Of a DNA stretch of 64,000 nt, positions 43,426 through 55,875 are shown piece by piece. How positions within the stretch are numbered: the first letter of the stretch is position 1; each line of letters opens with the position of its first letter. The stretch spans positions 59,380,094-59,444,093 of the forward strand of contig CM055101.1 in assembly GCA_029204225.1 (NCBI GenBank), given 5' to 3'. A program made the position numbers and the translations under genes. The stretch is from Diphasiastrum complanatum. Taxonomy: Eukaryota > Streptophyta > Lycopodiopsida > Lycopodiales > Lycopodiaceae. Below the pieces are notes generated by a model, which saw only the letters and a program-made list of their open reading frames with translations, was not told the origin of the DNA and made no database searches.

Positions 43426-46400
43426 ATGGAAAAACTGGATTTTCACGCTCTGCCGCGTCGTCAGCTGCAGGCACTCTGCAAAAAGCATGGCATTCCAGCT
43501 AACGGAACCAATTTCTCCATGGCGGATGCTCTTAGGAACATTGAGCAGGTAATAATTCTCTCTCTCTCTGTCTCACACACACACACACACATTTCTTTAT
43601 GAATGAATAATTTTGTTTTAGGTTTTGGTTCGTATGCAGCAAGAGACTGAGAAACACAGTGCAGTGAAGGAACACCTGAAGGATGGTGAGCAGACGGTTA
43701 AAAATGTAACAGGAAGTGATAAGTTAATTAAAAGCTCTGTAGATTGTGCAATATCTGAGAAAGAGGTCGAAGGTGTTCTGGAGATTATACCTACTGATGC
43801 TCACACGAAATGTGCGAGGAAGGTTTCCGGAAGGACGTCCACACGGCGTGGTTGCAAGGAAGCTGAAATTCAGGCTGTTCAGCCAAAGAAGACAGAAACT
43901 CCTCCTAAAGAAAATAAAGTTGAAACTGAAGCAAAAATCTGTATTCCTGCTCCCACAAACCCTTCCTTGCAAATGGCAGCAGAGGTAGCTTATGATGAAG
44001 CAGACCAGAAGAATGAAATTAGAAAAACAAGAGGAAGATCACAAACAAACGCAAAATGCGTCGAATTAGAGGAGAATGCAAAAGCTCAACTGGAAAAAGT
44101 CAGAACGGAGGCTAAAAGCAGCATCTCCGTCAGCGAGGTGATCGTACATCCAAAGACCGTGGAAGTATTGGACATGGTCGATTCAGAGAAGCATAAATGT
44201 CTCAGGGAATTGAGAGGAAAGGCCTCCTACCGAAAACCTGACAGTGAAGCATCTCGAGAACTGAAATCTAGCAAACAGGAGGAGGATTCAGATGCTCCTA
44301 AAAATGCAAGAATCGATCACCAGGATACTCTACTTGACAATTTTTACCCAGCAAAGCTAGTGAAAGCTGACCATATTGAGTTGGAAAACAGGTCTGACAA
44401 AAAACCCAGGGAAATGTCATGTAGAAATCGTGCTGGCAAAGGAGAATCAGAGTCAATCAAGTCAAAGAATGATGGGGAAACTCCGGGAATGAGCGAAGAT
44501 ATTGAGCCTGAGGTTGATCATAGCTTCTCTTCCCACCTGATGACAGAAGAAGTGCTGGAACCTATTCGAGCTGAATCAGGGAACCAGAAATGCCAGAAGA
44601 AATTGAGAGGGAAATCCTGCCAAAAATTTGCTAGTGATGTACAACGAGAAACAAAACCTATGAAACCGACAGCGGGCTCAGAAGTTGCAGTTCTCGAAGA
44701 AAATCAAAGAACTGAAGATAAGGACAACGGTATCCAGCCTGTGGCTGAGCACTTCAACCCACAAGTAGGCGGGGAAACTGCGCTTGTGGAGTTGGAGAAC
44801 AAGTGTGAAAGGAAAGTAAGGGGACGGTCAGGCGCAAGGCGTGCTTGCAAAGCAGAACTAGAGGTTGCTCCTTCACAGGCGAGGATCAATGCAGAAGCGC
44901 TTTCTAAGAAAGGAAACGTTAAACCTGAGGCTAATCACAGCCTGTTTGCTCACCAGACCCCATCAAAGATGTTTCAACATCAATCCGAAAACAATGAATG
45001 TCAGCACAAAAAACCTCGTGGTGAAGAAGAGCATACCACGCTGATAGAGGGTTCATTGGTGGCTGCTTTGAAAGAGGAAACGAGAATTGCTGATGTTTGC
45101 AACCAACAAAACATTGAGGTGAGTGACAATGCTAAGTTGGAAAAAGAGAAAAATGAGAAGAAGTTGACGGGAAAATTAGGTAAAGAACGTGCTAGTAAAG
45201 CAAAACCTTTATCCGTCTCTTGTAAGCTGAAGGAAAATGCAGAAACTTTTGTTCTGCAAGAGAATGTTGAGCCTGCTGCTAACCACACGCTGTCTGCCCG
45301 CAAGACCCCACTACAGACAGTGGAGCCTGTCCACGTTAAATCGGAGAACAAGATCTGCCAGAGAGAATTGAGTGAAAATTCTTGCAGGCAACGCGATGGT
45401 GAAGCACAAAGAAAAGTAAAAGTGGAGCTGGCATTCGCCAAACAGAAACATTGCAAGGAAGCTCCACATAAGGCAGAGGAATCTGAAAAGGAGGCAGAAG
45501 AAAATCTACATCTGAATTCGGAAAAGAATTGTCGTAGAAAATTGAGAGGGAGAGCATCTTCAAAAGTTGGTGGTAAAGGAGAAGTAGAATCAAAACCGAT
45601 CAAAGTGGAGGAGGATGCAGAAGTTAGTGTGGTCTCCCAACTGGAAGCTGAGAAAGATCCCAGAGACAAGGCTTCTAACTCACGAAAAGTCACAATACCT
45701 ATCTGCGTTCAATCAGAGAACAAGAACTCTCAAAGGCAGCTGAGAGGAAGGGAGAGCAGCAAGCGAGATAGCGAAGGGTTAGTGGAAGAAGAATGGGCAG
45801 ATGTGAATCCGAAAGATTGTTCTGAAGCTTCTGTGAAGGAAGAGAAATTTGGAACTGCCGCTGAAGAAATCGTCGTGGCAGAAGAAGTTGCTGCATTGCA
45901 GAAGAGCGTGGAAACGGAAGTAGAAGTAACGAAGAAGGGACAGGTGAAGAATCTCAGGGGCAGGGCATGTCTCCAACTTGCTAGCGAAGCAGAAGCTGAA
46001 TCAAAATGTGTGAAAGTGGAGGAGGATCCAAAAGCTGTTGCTATGCAAGACATAGCTGAAATTGACATAAAGGAAAGTCTTTTTGTCATTACCGCACAGC
46101 AAAACAATGTGCAAGCGGATCATGTCAAGGCGAACAATGGGAAGGGTGGGAGAAGAAGGAGAGTGGCCTCTACAAAGCCTGGAAACAAAGAAGAGACTGT
46201 TATACAATCTGCCAAGACAAAGCAGGATCAAAATGCTTTTCATAAGGAAGAGAAAGTTGGAACCGAAGCCGAATTTAGCAACGCTACCGTAATCACTCCA
46301 TCAGAGGAAACTGCGGAAGCATCAGAAAAACCCACAAAGGATCTCTTACGCGTGGAAGCAGAAGATGTTTCCTCTGTATCCACGCTTGACACTAGCAATG

Positions 46401-49400
46401 AAGGATGTGTTCGCAAGCCTAAGGTTAGGCCATCAAGAAGAGCTAGCTTAGCAAATCAGACTGCAGCAAAGGTTATTTGTTCCGAAACTCTCAGAATTCA
46501 AGCTAGAAGATCAGTACGCAACAATCGATCTTCCGTCGACATTGATATCAACCAGCGTAGAGCTCCGATTAACTTTTCTAACCGATCAGAAGCAGGCGGA
46601 AGTGATGTAAACAGTAATTTGAGTACGTTGCACGAATCTCCAGCACTACATGCAGAATCTCCGTCCTCAGAGACTACAGAGCATAGCTGCCATGTCTCTG
46701 AAGCGTCTCTTTATCACATAGGAGTACAGATTGTGTCATCCCCTGGGAAAGGGGAGAACTGTGCTCAGAGCATGTCTGCTAAGAAACAAGCAGCTGGTAC
46801 TAGAAAGCAAAGGAATGAGAGATTCGATAGAGATAAAATGGTTTCCATGAGCAGTTCTAAGAGAAATCTTGGCAAGAAAGATCTCGAGGAGCTTGACAAT
46901 GCATCAGACATAATGAACGATTCTCCAGAAGAAATGACATTAAGCATGAAAAATCATTCTTCTAGAGGAGGTACGCCTAATGAAGAAACAACAATCGCTT
47001 GTGGGGGAGAAAATTTAGTGCTTGAGGTGAATCAAAGGGCAGATTCACTATCCAGGAAGGCACTCAAGAAAGATGAGAAGTTTGTAGAGGAAGTATCTAT
47101 GTCAGAACCTGATTCAACGACAGGTAGTAAGGCATCCATTTCTGTCCACAAAAAGTCTGGTGAAGTAAGTGGCAAGAATGCAAATGCATTTAAATCAGAT
47201 GTTTCTACTTCAGTTTTAGACGGGCAAGATTTGTCTCCAAGAAGCACGTATAGCACAATTACTGGAGAAAGGCAATGTGCTGCAAGTCAGCTTCAGCTGG
47301 AGTTTGAGTCCAGTGAGAGAAAGGATTGTGAAAAATCGAAGAGATTACAAGGGGCACATGAGAGCAATCAGTTAGGGTGCTGGGAAGAAAAATTGGACGA
47401 GGAGGAAGGTGCTAGCAGTTTGAAAGGACCAGGAGGACCGGGTGATTGCATTGTAGAAACTTCAGCTCAAGATGAAAAGGAGCTGCAAGTTTATCATGAG
47501 ACCCATCAGATGCATCTTACTGAAGATATTGAAGATGATGATGTCATTTTTGACGAATACCTTCAATCAATATCTGACATGCCTACCTCTGAATCTCAAT
47601 TTGAGATGCCACTTCAGAATTCCGAAGAGCTTTTGCAAGAAACCCTCGCTCTTGGTACCTGGGAACAACATAATGCATCAACAGCTGCAGTAACTAAGGA
47701 CTATTTGCATATGGATAGTGCAGCCATTTCTCACAAGGAAACTCTGAAGAGTAGCCTAAATCATAGACAAGAAGAGGCTGTTGCTGACACGTACTTAGCA
47801 AACCATCTCGAGGAGGAAGTGTGCTTCTCCTCATCAGAGGAGAAAATGCCAAAGAACTGTGAAGCACAGGCTTTGCGTTCTTACAACGAGGCGGCAGCCT
47901 GTGAAAGTTACTTGCAGTTGGACGAGCCACAAAATCAGCCTGACAAACTGACGCCTATCAATGAATTCCAAAGTGACCGAGCCACTGACATCCAGATCAG
48001 ACTGTTTGGAGGGGCAGACAATGCCATGGAGGAAGTTTGCTGTTGTGATGAGGCAAACGTGGAAAATGATAGGGAAACACAGACTCTGTGTTCTTTGTGC
48101 ATCAAGGAGGAGTCTTGTGAGAGTCGCTTGCCGTTTGACGAAGAAGAAGTTCAAACTAAAAAACTGCTACTTATTGACCAATTCCAGACTGTTGAAACCG
48201 ATTTCACCCCGGCAGGGCAATTAGAGGATGAAAACAATGTCATGGAGGAAGTTTTCTCGGAGCCAAAAATGGAGGAGGGTGAAACAGAGGCTTTGTATTC
48301 TTCCTTCGTCGAGGTTCAGACCTCTAAGAGTTACTTGCTCTTAGACAAGGTAGAAGCTCAATCTGAAAACCTGCTGTCCGTTGATGACCTCGAGACTGGA
48401 TTATGTGGAGGGTCAGAAATTGCATCAAAATGGCAGGCGCCAGAAATCAGTTCTGAATTGCATTTCATAATGGAAGGAGGAGCAAGTCTCACTGCTGAAA
48501 GATCTTTCAGATTGTTTCAAGTTTCAAGCCACCAAGGCAAAGAAGAAGGGTACATGCTTGAGCAACAAGATGCTTTGGTTACCAAAGAAGCTCAGCTTGC
48601 AGAGATCTTGCCTTTTGAATGGGCTGATAGTGGAGATGAACATATAGATGTAAAACGTGCAGTACTGTCAGATTTGGATGATGTTGAAGTAGGTGGCAAC
48701 AGTTTGGCAAGCACAGATGACATTAAAGAAGTTCCTCTAGTATGCAATAAAACCAATAGTGAGGGAATCCCAGAAACAGTGAAACAGATGCTCCAGTCTC
48801 CACAGTTGAGTTTGAGGACAAGGATTGACATCACGCCTGAAGCGATTCTGGACCTAAATGCTGAGCTTCTGCAGTCTACTGTTGATAGCATCTTCTGTTC
48901 AGAGGCTGAAGCATTCATGAACGGTGAGGGCAAATTATCTGAAACAGGAGTGCTGCTAGCTTCGTTCAGGGAGGTACAACAGCAAGAGGCTTCCAAGCTT
49001 GGAGAAGAAGGCATACAAGACTTGAATGGCAACCTTTTTGAAGGAAGGATATGGGCGTCCGACCATTTGGGAGATTGTCAAAAGGAATTGGTGGATTTAC
49101 AACAAATTAATGCCAACAACAATTTGTTTCAGCCCGAAGAGATTGAAGATGAGAAAGACTGTGAGGACGCTACATCTATTGATTTCGATGGAACCAGCTC
49201 TTCATTGGCCCAAGAAGACATGCCTGAACCTAGAAACTCAATTACAATTGCAGAAGCTACAATGAATCCACCTTCCCACATGGAAGTTGTCTCAGAAGAA
49301 ATCAGTGATTGGAGTGCAGCCACTAATGCCAAAACGTTAAGTCTGGAACAGTATAAGCAGGAGGTTGAGGAAAGTGCCTTGCAAACTTGTGATGCTAGGA

Positions 49401-50934
49401 CAATCGACAATTTTTTAACTGTAAGCACCAGTAATGCAGAATGTAGCATTTCTGAAACCCTCAAAGTTCAATCATTTTCCAACGAGCATCTGAAGACCAG
49501 TGTAGATTGTATTTTGGCTACTGTGGGCTCCATAATGGCTGTGCAGGACACGAGTAGCCGGAGCATTCAGCTCAAGAGATTAGCTCTTGAAAAGGCAGAG
49601 AACTCCATTGACGCTGTTGTTAATGCATTAGCTGAAAGATGTCAACTTGCCGGTATTGGAAAAGGGGCTACATGGCCTGATCCCTGTGCTGAAATTGTCG
49701 GCTTCAAGGGTGCTTCATCTCAAGCCCAGGGGCTTATTGATGCAAAGCTGAACTCTGCTATCGAAGGAGTAAATAGCGGCGATATTTGTGGAATCTATGC
49801 AGAGAGGACACCAGTAGATGGTGTTAAGGAGTATGACAATGAAGTCACACCAGATAAAGTCATTCAGCATTCGACAAACCCGATTGCAGATTATAATCTA
49901 CGAATTTCCAGTAACAAGGTGGATCGGCCCGAGATTATGGTACATTGCAGTGAAGAACAGTCATTTGAATTGGAACTGAATGCGGTAAACAAGATGCTGT
50001 GCAGAGTACCTCTAACTGAGGACGAATTGTTATCATCGGACGAGAATGGGACCACTGAAACAGAAGAGAAAATTTGCGAGGGCAGTGAAGTGAATCAGGA
50101 TGTTAAATCTTTTAAACCTGAGATGGTTTTGAACCTGGAGCTAGATACAGCGAATGAACCTACTGTAAGGATTACTGCCGATGACGATGAACCAGAGGAG
50201 ATCTTGGATGAGGATAATCTTCCATCTGCCACCTTCCTACCTTCTCATGTTGAGCCACTCGTTCAATCAAATGAACTCAAGGAATGCAAGAAACAGTTGC
50301 AAGGTTACTTAGAAGAGTCAAGTTGCAGTCAAGATCCCATTTTATTCAGGACAGATTCAAAAGCTAGTGAGGAAACCAAAAAAATCTTTTCTGCTGTTTT
50401 ACACCAAGATATAGAAAGCATCCCAACAACAATTGACAACCTGATGCCTGCATGTTCTGTTGAGCCCACGTTCGCTTCAACAAAAAATGAGCTAGAACTA
50501 GGTCATGTGAAGACAGTTGATTATCATGGAAAGGAGAACATAGAAAATGATTCTGATCTCAACAGGCTTAGCTTGCGAAAACTGAAGGCTTTATGTAAAG
50601 AGAAAACAACGGTCAAATTTTCTGAAGGCAGGAAAACTATGGAAAAGGTAGTAGCAGTTAACTTCTTTTTCTCAGATAGGTTTTTGAATGGTTAGTTTGG
50701 AAAAGTTGTGCAGTTTCAATCAGCATAAATAATAACCATTTTATGGAATCCTTCTCCTGTTGTGCGAGCTCTTCCACCTCGTGATGTTCAATTGATTGCC
50801 CTTTAATGGATGTCAAATCTGAACTAATGCATTATTGTTAGCAGGAGGAGCGCAGAGCCGTGTTGACTCCAGTACATGTCAATATAATGGGGCGTGGTGC
50901 CTCAAACTACCTTCCCGAAAAATACAAGCACTGA
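43426..50934 (+). CDS. Large acidic plant protein with SAP-like ends and tandem repeats (2,412 aa, three exons)
   Basis: Exons are 43426-43548 (41 codons), 43622-50647 (2,342 codons) and 50845-50934 (29 codons plus TGA). Introns follow GT..AG, and all joins fall between codons. The ATG was chosen because LDFHALPRRQLQALCKKHGI follows at once. That start is shared by plant-specific proteins of unknown function, where it reads as a short SAP-like helix-turn. A related LSLRKLKALCKEK occurs near residue 2,325. Between them lie about fourteen diverged ~65-aa units with a basic R-G-[RK]-[AS] core (about 43808-46440), then acidic low-complexity sequence with three 72-aa units (47810, 48026, 48242). 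No enzyme motif, signal peptide or membrane segment is visible. A nuclear, chromatin- or RNA-associated role is inferred from the basic/acidic repeats only. The 7-kb frame without a stop indicates selection. Confidence 0.82.
43808..46440 (+). repeat. Fourteen diverged ~65-aa coding repeats with R-G-R/K core
   Basis: Cores such as CLRELRGKAS, CQKKLRGKSC, CERKVRGRSG, CRRKLRGRAS and SQRQLRGRES begin near 43808, 44017, 44195, 44396, 44588, 44801, 44997, 45151, 45354, 45527, 45725, 45942, 46149 and 46407. The mean spacing is close to 200 nt. Each basic core is followed by an acidic K/E-rich linker and often a short H-x-L-[SF]-[AS]-H motif. The cores resemble AT-hook-like RGR motifs without the flanking proline. 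Confidence 0.75.
47810..48457 (+). repeat. Three 72-aa coding repeats at exact 216-nt period
   Basis: Units start at 47810 (EEEVCFSSSE), 48026 (MEEVCCCDEA) and 48242 (MEEVFSEPKM). They share an M/E-E-E-V start, an E-[AT]-Q-[AT]-L-x-S core, a [CS]-E/K-S-[YR]-L-x-[LF]-D motif and a hydrophobic L-[LT]-x-[IV] end. The period is exactly 216 nt twice. Confidence 0.8.
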
Positions 50935-53553
50935 AAGGTCCTGTCCCTTTTTCTTTTCTTATGCACAATCTTCGTCTTAGCAAAGTGCTTATGTAAGTTG
51001 TGTGCACAATATAAAAATTATTTCTTTTCATCCGTAATTTTTCAAAGAAAACTTTTCAAGAATAGGGGGGTCTATCTATGCTGTATAATTCGGATTCTTT
51101 GTTGTCTCAGACTGATATTCATCGCTCTCTCTTTCAGTGTCATGATCATAAATCTGAAAAATCTGTTAGCATTTATGATCTTTAGTTCTTGATAACCCAT
51201 TGAAGATCTATGCTAGGATTATTTTCTGCGCTCTTTTGGCTGGACTCCTGAATGCTCATGATAATCTCTACTAAAAACTGAATCACTAAATGCAGGAGGA
51301 TTTCAGTTGCTGGTGTTGAAACTTGAGATTAGCCTAAAATGTCCGCGTCTTCCAAGGTATGCTTTTCCAACTAGCTAGTCCTCACGATGGATGTTACGCA
51401 GATGTTCAATGCTTATTTTGCAGCAAGATTAATAAGCTCATGCTTTATGTTGTTTTGAAAAGCAAACTCACTTAAACGTTCAATGCTTATTGTATGAGGG
51501 GTTATTTTTCTAAAAATTTATTGAATCACAATCAGGAATATCTTTTCACGTAAAAGGAGCATGATTCCAGTTACTTCAAGGTAGTGTCAGCATTTATTTA
51601 CAGCTTACTGGATTCTGTACAATACTACAAAGCTCTTTAATTAGCCATAAAATGGAGTTGCATAGAGAAGTTGCCCATGTGAGCTGTTCTAGCAAGTTCT
51701 AAGACAAACCCCAAATGGAAGCTTGGTTATAATATTTATTTGAATATATCTTCGAGATGCTTGTTCACCTTAATGTATAAGTAATCCTGTAGTTGTTATT
51801 AGTATGCTCAAAAATATTTCATATTGAACTCGTTTTTATCAGCTGTTACCCAGTGTTCGATTCTAAATTATTGTTCTGGGCCTATATATTAACTCTCTTG
51901 TAGAAGTTTTTCCAGATAACAGGTAAGAAAACTTTCCATGTTTTCTATTGGTCACTGCACTGAAGCTGTTAAGTAAACCATGGCTTTAAACCACGAGTGT
52001 GCGGAAAGTGGATCCAACAGTGCACGAACTTGAACTCAAATAGAGTTCCAGGAGAAGGGAAAGTTAGAGAAGGACATACCCTGAAGTCAGCTTTCTTATC
52101 TGTTTGATGAACATATGTTGTCATCAAAGACTAACTAATCATACCTTTCTTGAAATATAGCTCTTATTTATATATTTGCCCCCTCTAGTCTTGTGGTAAG
52201 CATGTCCTTGACGGATTTGCACAAGCAAGGGGCTAGTGTTTACTCCAATCCGGAGGGAACACTCAGGTATGACCAGTAAGAAATACCTAGTTTACATTTT
52301 ACTTTGTCACACTTGCTGTCACTTAGTGAAGAGAAAAAGTAAATGTGGAGTTCGAACTTGCTTAGGATGCAAATCTGTTGCCGATAATCGTGTTCTCCTG
52401 CATGCAAGCTTCGGTTTTCCTCGTGAAATTATAACACAGCTTGGAACTCCCAAGTGTTTATTTCCGCTTGCTTTTTAAATGTATCCATCCATTGATTGTG
52501 AAATCAATTTGAGCATGCTGATAATTTGTTCATGCATACCTTGTTTGTGCCTTCTGTTTTCTGTATGAAATCAAATTTTGACATTAAAACATTTGAAGTC
52601 GATGGAATACAATCTCTGTGGATTCTTGTAAACCAAACCAAGACATCAATCATCCTTAGTCATGATTTAGCTTGAAAAATAGATGAGTTGAAGATGATTA
52701 AAGAATTCGTTATTAGCCATTGGTGATTTCCTTCATAAAAAGAGGACGCTTAATATGCCATTATGCGCTTCCCTTCATGCTTACTAGTGAGGCTGAAACT
52801 CACAGGCGTAGCCGCTTCGTTTGCTTGTCTTGTCTCCATGTTCAGTTGTTTCAGTCGTATATCAATCAGCTTATCAGCTCAATGTGTGCTTACTATTCAG
52901 TTCTCATTGCTTCTTCCTTCCTCTTTGGCCAAGGATCAACAAAACCATCAGCTGCTTTGAATCTGGTGTTTGGTTTGTGATGGTTTTGTAGATCTGTGGG
53001 CAGTGAATTGAGCTCGGTGTTGTGTGGTGGTGGAAGTTGATGAGAATAGTGTGTGGTGCTGTGAGTTTATCAAATGGTTTTTGGTAGTTGAGGTTTTGTG
53101 TTGAATCGTGCTTGTCTGGATGAGTAACGAGTTGCGCTGTTTTTGCTTGGCAATAGTTTTTGTTTCTTTAGCGGAGGAGTTTCGCATTTGGTCTTGCCTC
53201 ATTTAGAAGCTATTCCAATTGGTGGGTTATTGAAGAAGATGGAGGGTCTTGTCCACTGGGATGATCCAACTATTATCTGACTCTGAGGTTCGAAGAAATA
53301 GCTGATACAACAATTGCAAAGCTAAGAGCAATCGACAGAAGAACTTCAAAACTCACAAGACTTAGTTTTGATCTAAAAGACTACCTTTGTGCAAGAATTA
53401 TTGCAAAATGCTAATGGTGTCATCTGAATCGGTTGGAAATGCGAGGAATCAAAATATTTACTCTGCAAAAGGCTCTAAGACCAAGCGAAGCCAAAGCGGG
53501 AGTCACCTTTCTGCTTCTGAAGATAATAATTGTTAGGGAAGCATTGAAGGGCA
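50935..53553 (+). other. 3' flank of the large gene; untranslated exons possible
   Basis: No protein-like frame of convincing length is present. Small candidate exons exist, for example atgtccgcgtcttccaag followed by gtatgc at 51341-51364. This would fit a spliced 3' untranslated region or a second small gene. No retroelement signature was found, so this is the longest element-free flank in the window. Confidence 0.4.
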
Positions 53554-53582
53554 ATGAAGGGAGGGAGAGTGGCTAATAACGT

Positions 53583-54172
53583 CACATTTAGGCCTGGGGG
53601 CCCTAAATGGAATTGGGGCTCGCCTAAATTTCATTTAGACCCCAGGCAAAGTCGCTTATTGGCACGGGAGGGGGGGGTAATGCCCGCTCCAGTGCCTTTG
53701 CGACACGTGGAGTGGATTGCCCGACCCATTTTTTCTCGGTCCGGCGGGTGCAGGGTGCTCGTTGAAAATGAATTTCGGTGGGCACACTACATGTGGCGTC
53801 GGGCAGCGGCCGCAGGTGTAGCCGGGCAGTCTCGGGCCTTGGCGCTGGGCAGGCAAGGGCAGTCGCTGGCGCTAGGCAACCACAAGGTGGCATTGGGCAG
53901 GCAGGGGCAGGCGTTGGCGCCGGGCAATCCCGGGCTCTGGCGCCGGTCAGCGGCCGCTGGTGGCACCAGGCAGGCAAGGGCATGCGTTGGTGCCGAGCAT
54001 GTGGAAGTGGTGCCGGGCAGCGGTTGCGGTGGCACCGGGCACCAACACACATGAGTGACTATGGGAGTCATTGGGTATATATGGAGCGGATTACGCCTGG
54101 GACACGTGGGGATCAATGCACAGTGTCAGGCGTAATCCCCTCCGTCCCAGTAAGAGACGAGGCCCCCTAGGG
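53583..54172. repeat. GC-rich repeat unit with inverted ends
   Basis: The left end (acatttaggcctgggggccc) and right end (gggccccctagggccctaaatgta) are imperfect reverse complements. Inside, 53800-54045 holds degenerate tandem units of the type 'gggcaggcaagggcagtcgctggcgc', rich in GGCGCCGGGCA. Near the right end, ggattacgcctg (54088-54099) and caggcgtaatcc (54127-54138) form a 12-bp perfect hairpin. GC content contrasts sharply with the AT-rich surroundings. It is probably a non-autonomous DNA transposon. Long frames on both strands are by-products. Confidence 0.6.
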
Positions 54173-54181
54173 CCCTAAATG

Positions 54182-54545
54182 TAGTACGTAATGGATTTCT
54201 GGTGACTATTCAGCCCATTTTTGAACAGATTAAAAAGCAAAATAGTCACCTGTATTTTATTTTGAAATAGTGTAGATTTTGCCTGCGTCTGCCACGTGGC
54301 AGCACCGGATTGGTCTCCAACTTTTTTAGTGTTGATTCTGCTTGTGCCTGCCATGTTGCAGCAAAGGCTTGGTTTAAAAAGGGTCCAAAAATCCATTACG
54401 CAATGGAATGGGTTGGGCAGAGGCCATTATGCTCGACAAGGATTTTCAGAATTTTTTTAGGCATGGCCTCGCCTAAAGAAATTCTGAAAATCCTTACCGT
54501 GCAGAATGGCCTTTGCCTGGCCCATTCCATAGTACGTTATTGTTA
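54182..54545. repeat. Fold-back element with ~57-bp imperfect inverted arms
   Basis: The arms 54406-54462 and 54472-54531 are imperfect reverse complements (ggaatgggttgggcagaggccatt against aatggcctttgcctggcccattcc, and aaggattttcagaatt against aattctgaaaatcctt). A weaker outer pair links 'tagtacgtaatggattt' (54182) and 'aaatccattacgcaatgg' (54389). Between them a ~62-bp unit (gtgt(a/t)gatt(t/c)tgc...) is present twice at 54271 and 54333. Confidence 0.65.
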
Positions 54546-55213
54546 ATGAATGAAAGACAAGTTTATTAGTTCTGAACATAGGCCAATAGGAGCAGTATGT
54601 TGCTAAACAGATACTTGTACACATGTATTGAACATGTTCCGTATGCACAAACAATTTGTTGTGATGCAAAATGAGGATAGCTGAGTGGGACAGTGTTAAT
54701 TTCTCCCTTGTTTAACATCACTAAACGAAATTTGGACAATGCACAGCAAAATTGATCCTCTTTTGCAAGAATTGCAACTGTTATTAATTTAAATTTAATT
54801 TCCACCGTTTATGTCTTGCACACCTCCACTTCACAAATTTGCAAGTTACTCTTGCCTTTGGAGATATCTTCTAGCACCCATACAATCTCCACATTTTGTT
54901 GAGAAACTAGATTCTATATTTTTCTCTTTTGTCCAAATCCCTTAGACTAGTTTTTGATTTATTGAATGAAAGAGCTTAGAACTTGTTAATCTTACGAAGA
55001 AGTTCCAAGTTTTTTTTAAATTTTGGTGTTCTAAAATTAAAGTGTGTGCACACACTTGAAGTCTTGTAGGTATAAAGTCAAATTGTTGTAAGCATTCGCC
55101 TTGAATAAATTTTTCCAATAGATTTATTTCTACAAAAAGAATTTATTTAAAAAACTTCGTACCCAATTTTTCATTCAGCATGTATTCATATTAAATACTT
55201 GTGCTCTATGAGA
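54546..55213. other. AT-rich DNA, nothing recognised
   Basis: No frame or repeat could be supported. Confidence 0.45.
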
Positions 55214-55575
55214 AGAGTTTAGGTCAAGTCAAGAGAGTTGGTGATGTCTATTTGGTGGTCATCCCTACTTTATAGGACTACACCTAAGTTTAAGGTGAAA
55301 ATTTGACCAACTAGCTACCTACCAAGCATAACTCAATGAAACCAAATCAATTTCTTAGGTTGAAGGTCGTACTACAGCTTGTCTAACACACGTGTGGGCT
55401 CGAATTTCAATGTTGATCAATGCTTTTGATTGTTAATGCTTGTTGTTTGTCAAATTGCCAATCTAGATCAACTTTTTTGTGACTAGTTTTTTGATAGATT
55501 GTTAAGTAAGCATCCAATCACTCTTGTGGATGTTTTGTAGATCCATTTACGGTCCTAAAGTACAGTAGTTTGACA
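55214..55575 (+). repeat. LTR of family L3, truncated and internally deleted
   Basis: It matches 31762-32335 (aggtcaagtcaagagagttgg ... gatccattta(t/c)ggtcct) but lacks the first ~126 bases of the LTR and an internal block of about 200 bases. It ends ...agtttgaca. Confidence 0.8.
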
Positions 55576-55875
55576 CCTATCCTTGTGCTTCTTCCATGCT
55601 TGATGATGATATTTGACTTGAAAGCTTCACTTGCATGAAAATGGTTGCACCATAAAGAGTGAAATCTGAGGCTTACATGCCTCGTAAAGATCATAAAGAT
55701 CAAGATCATAAGATAAGCAAATGTGATGATTGTCAGGATTTTTGATTCTATCTTGACTAGTCCACATACTATGAACCTTTTCAATTCTAGCTTGACTCTA
55801 ATCTAATCTTGATCTTATTGAGGCTAAATACTTGCTCAAGGATGTAAGTGTCCTCTTTGGATGCTTCACTTAATC

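Noticed and set aside
44704-49464. Minus-strand and shifted frames of up to 230 codons inside the large gene
   Set aside because: They lie opposite the 7-kb coding exon and mirror its glutamate-rich codons as serine, phenylalanine and leucine. They are shadows.
51341-51364. Start codon plus splice donor as a new gene start
   Set aside because: Only six codons precede the donor-like GT and no downstream exon could be matched, so it is left as a possible untranslated exon.
53554-54170. 166- and 142-codon frames in GC-rich DNA
   Set aside because: High GC content and tandem repeats keep frames open on both strands. No motif, and the region has transposon-like inverted ends.
55518-55784. Frame of 88 codons (minus) and its likeness to a frame at 32278-32487
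   Set aside because: The shared part is the antisense of LTR family L3, so similarity reflects the LTR and not a protein.
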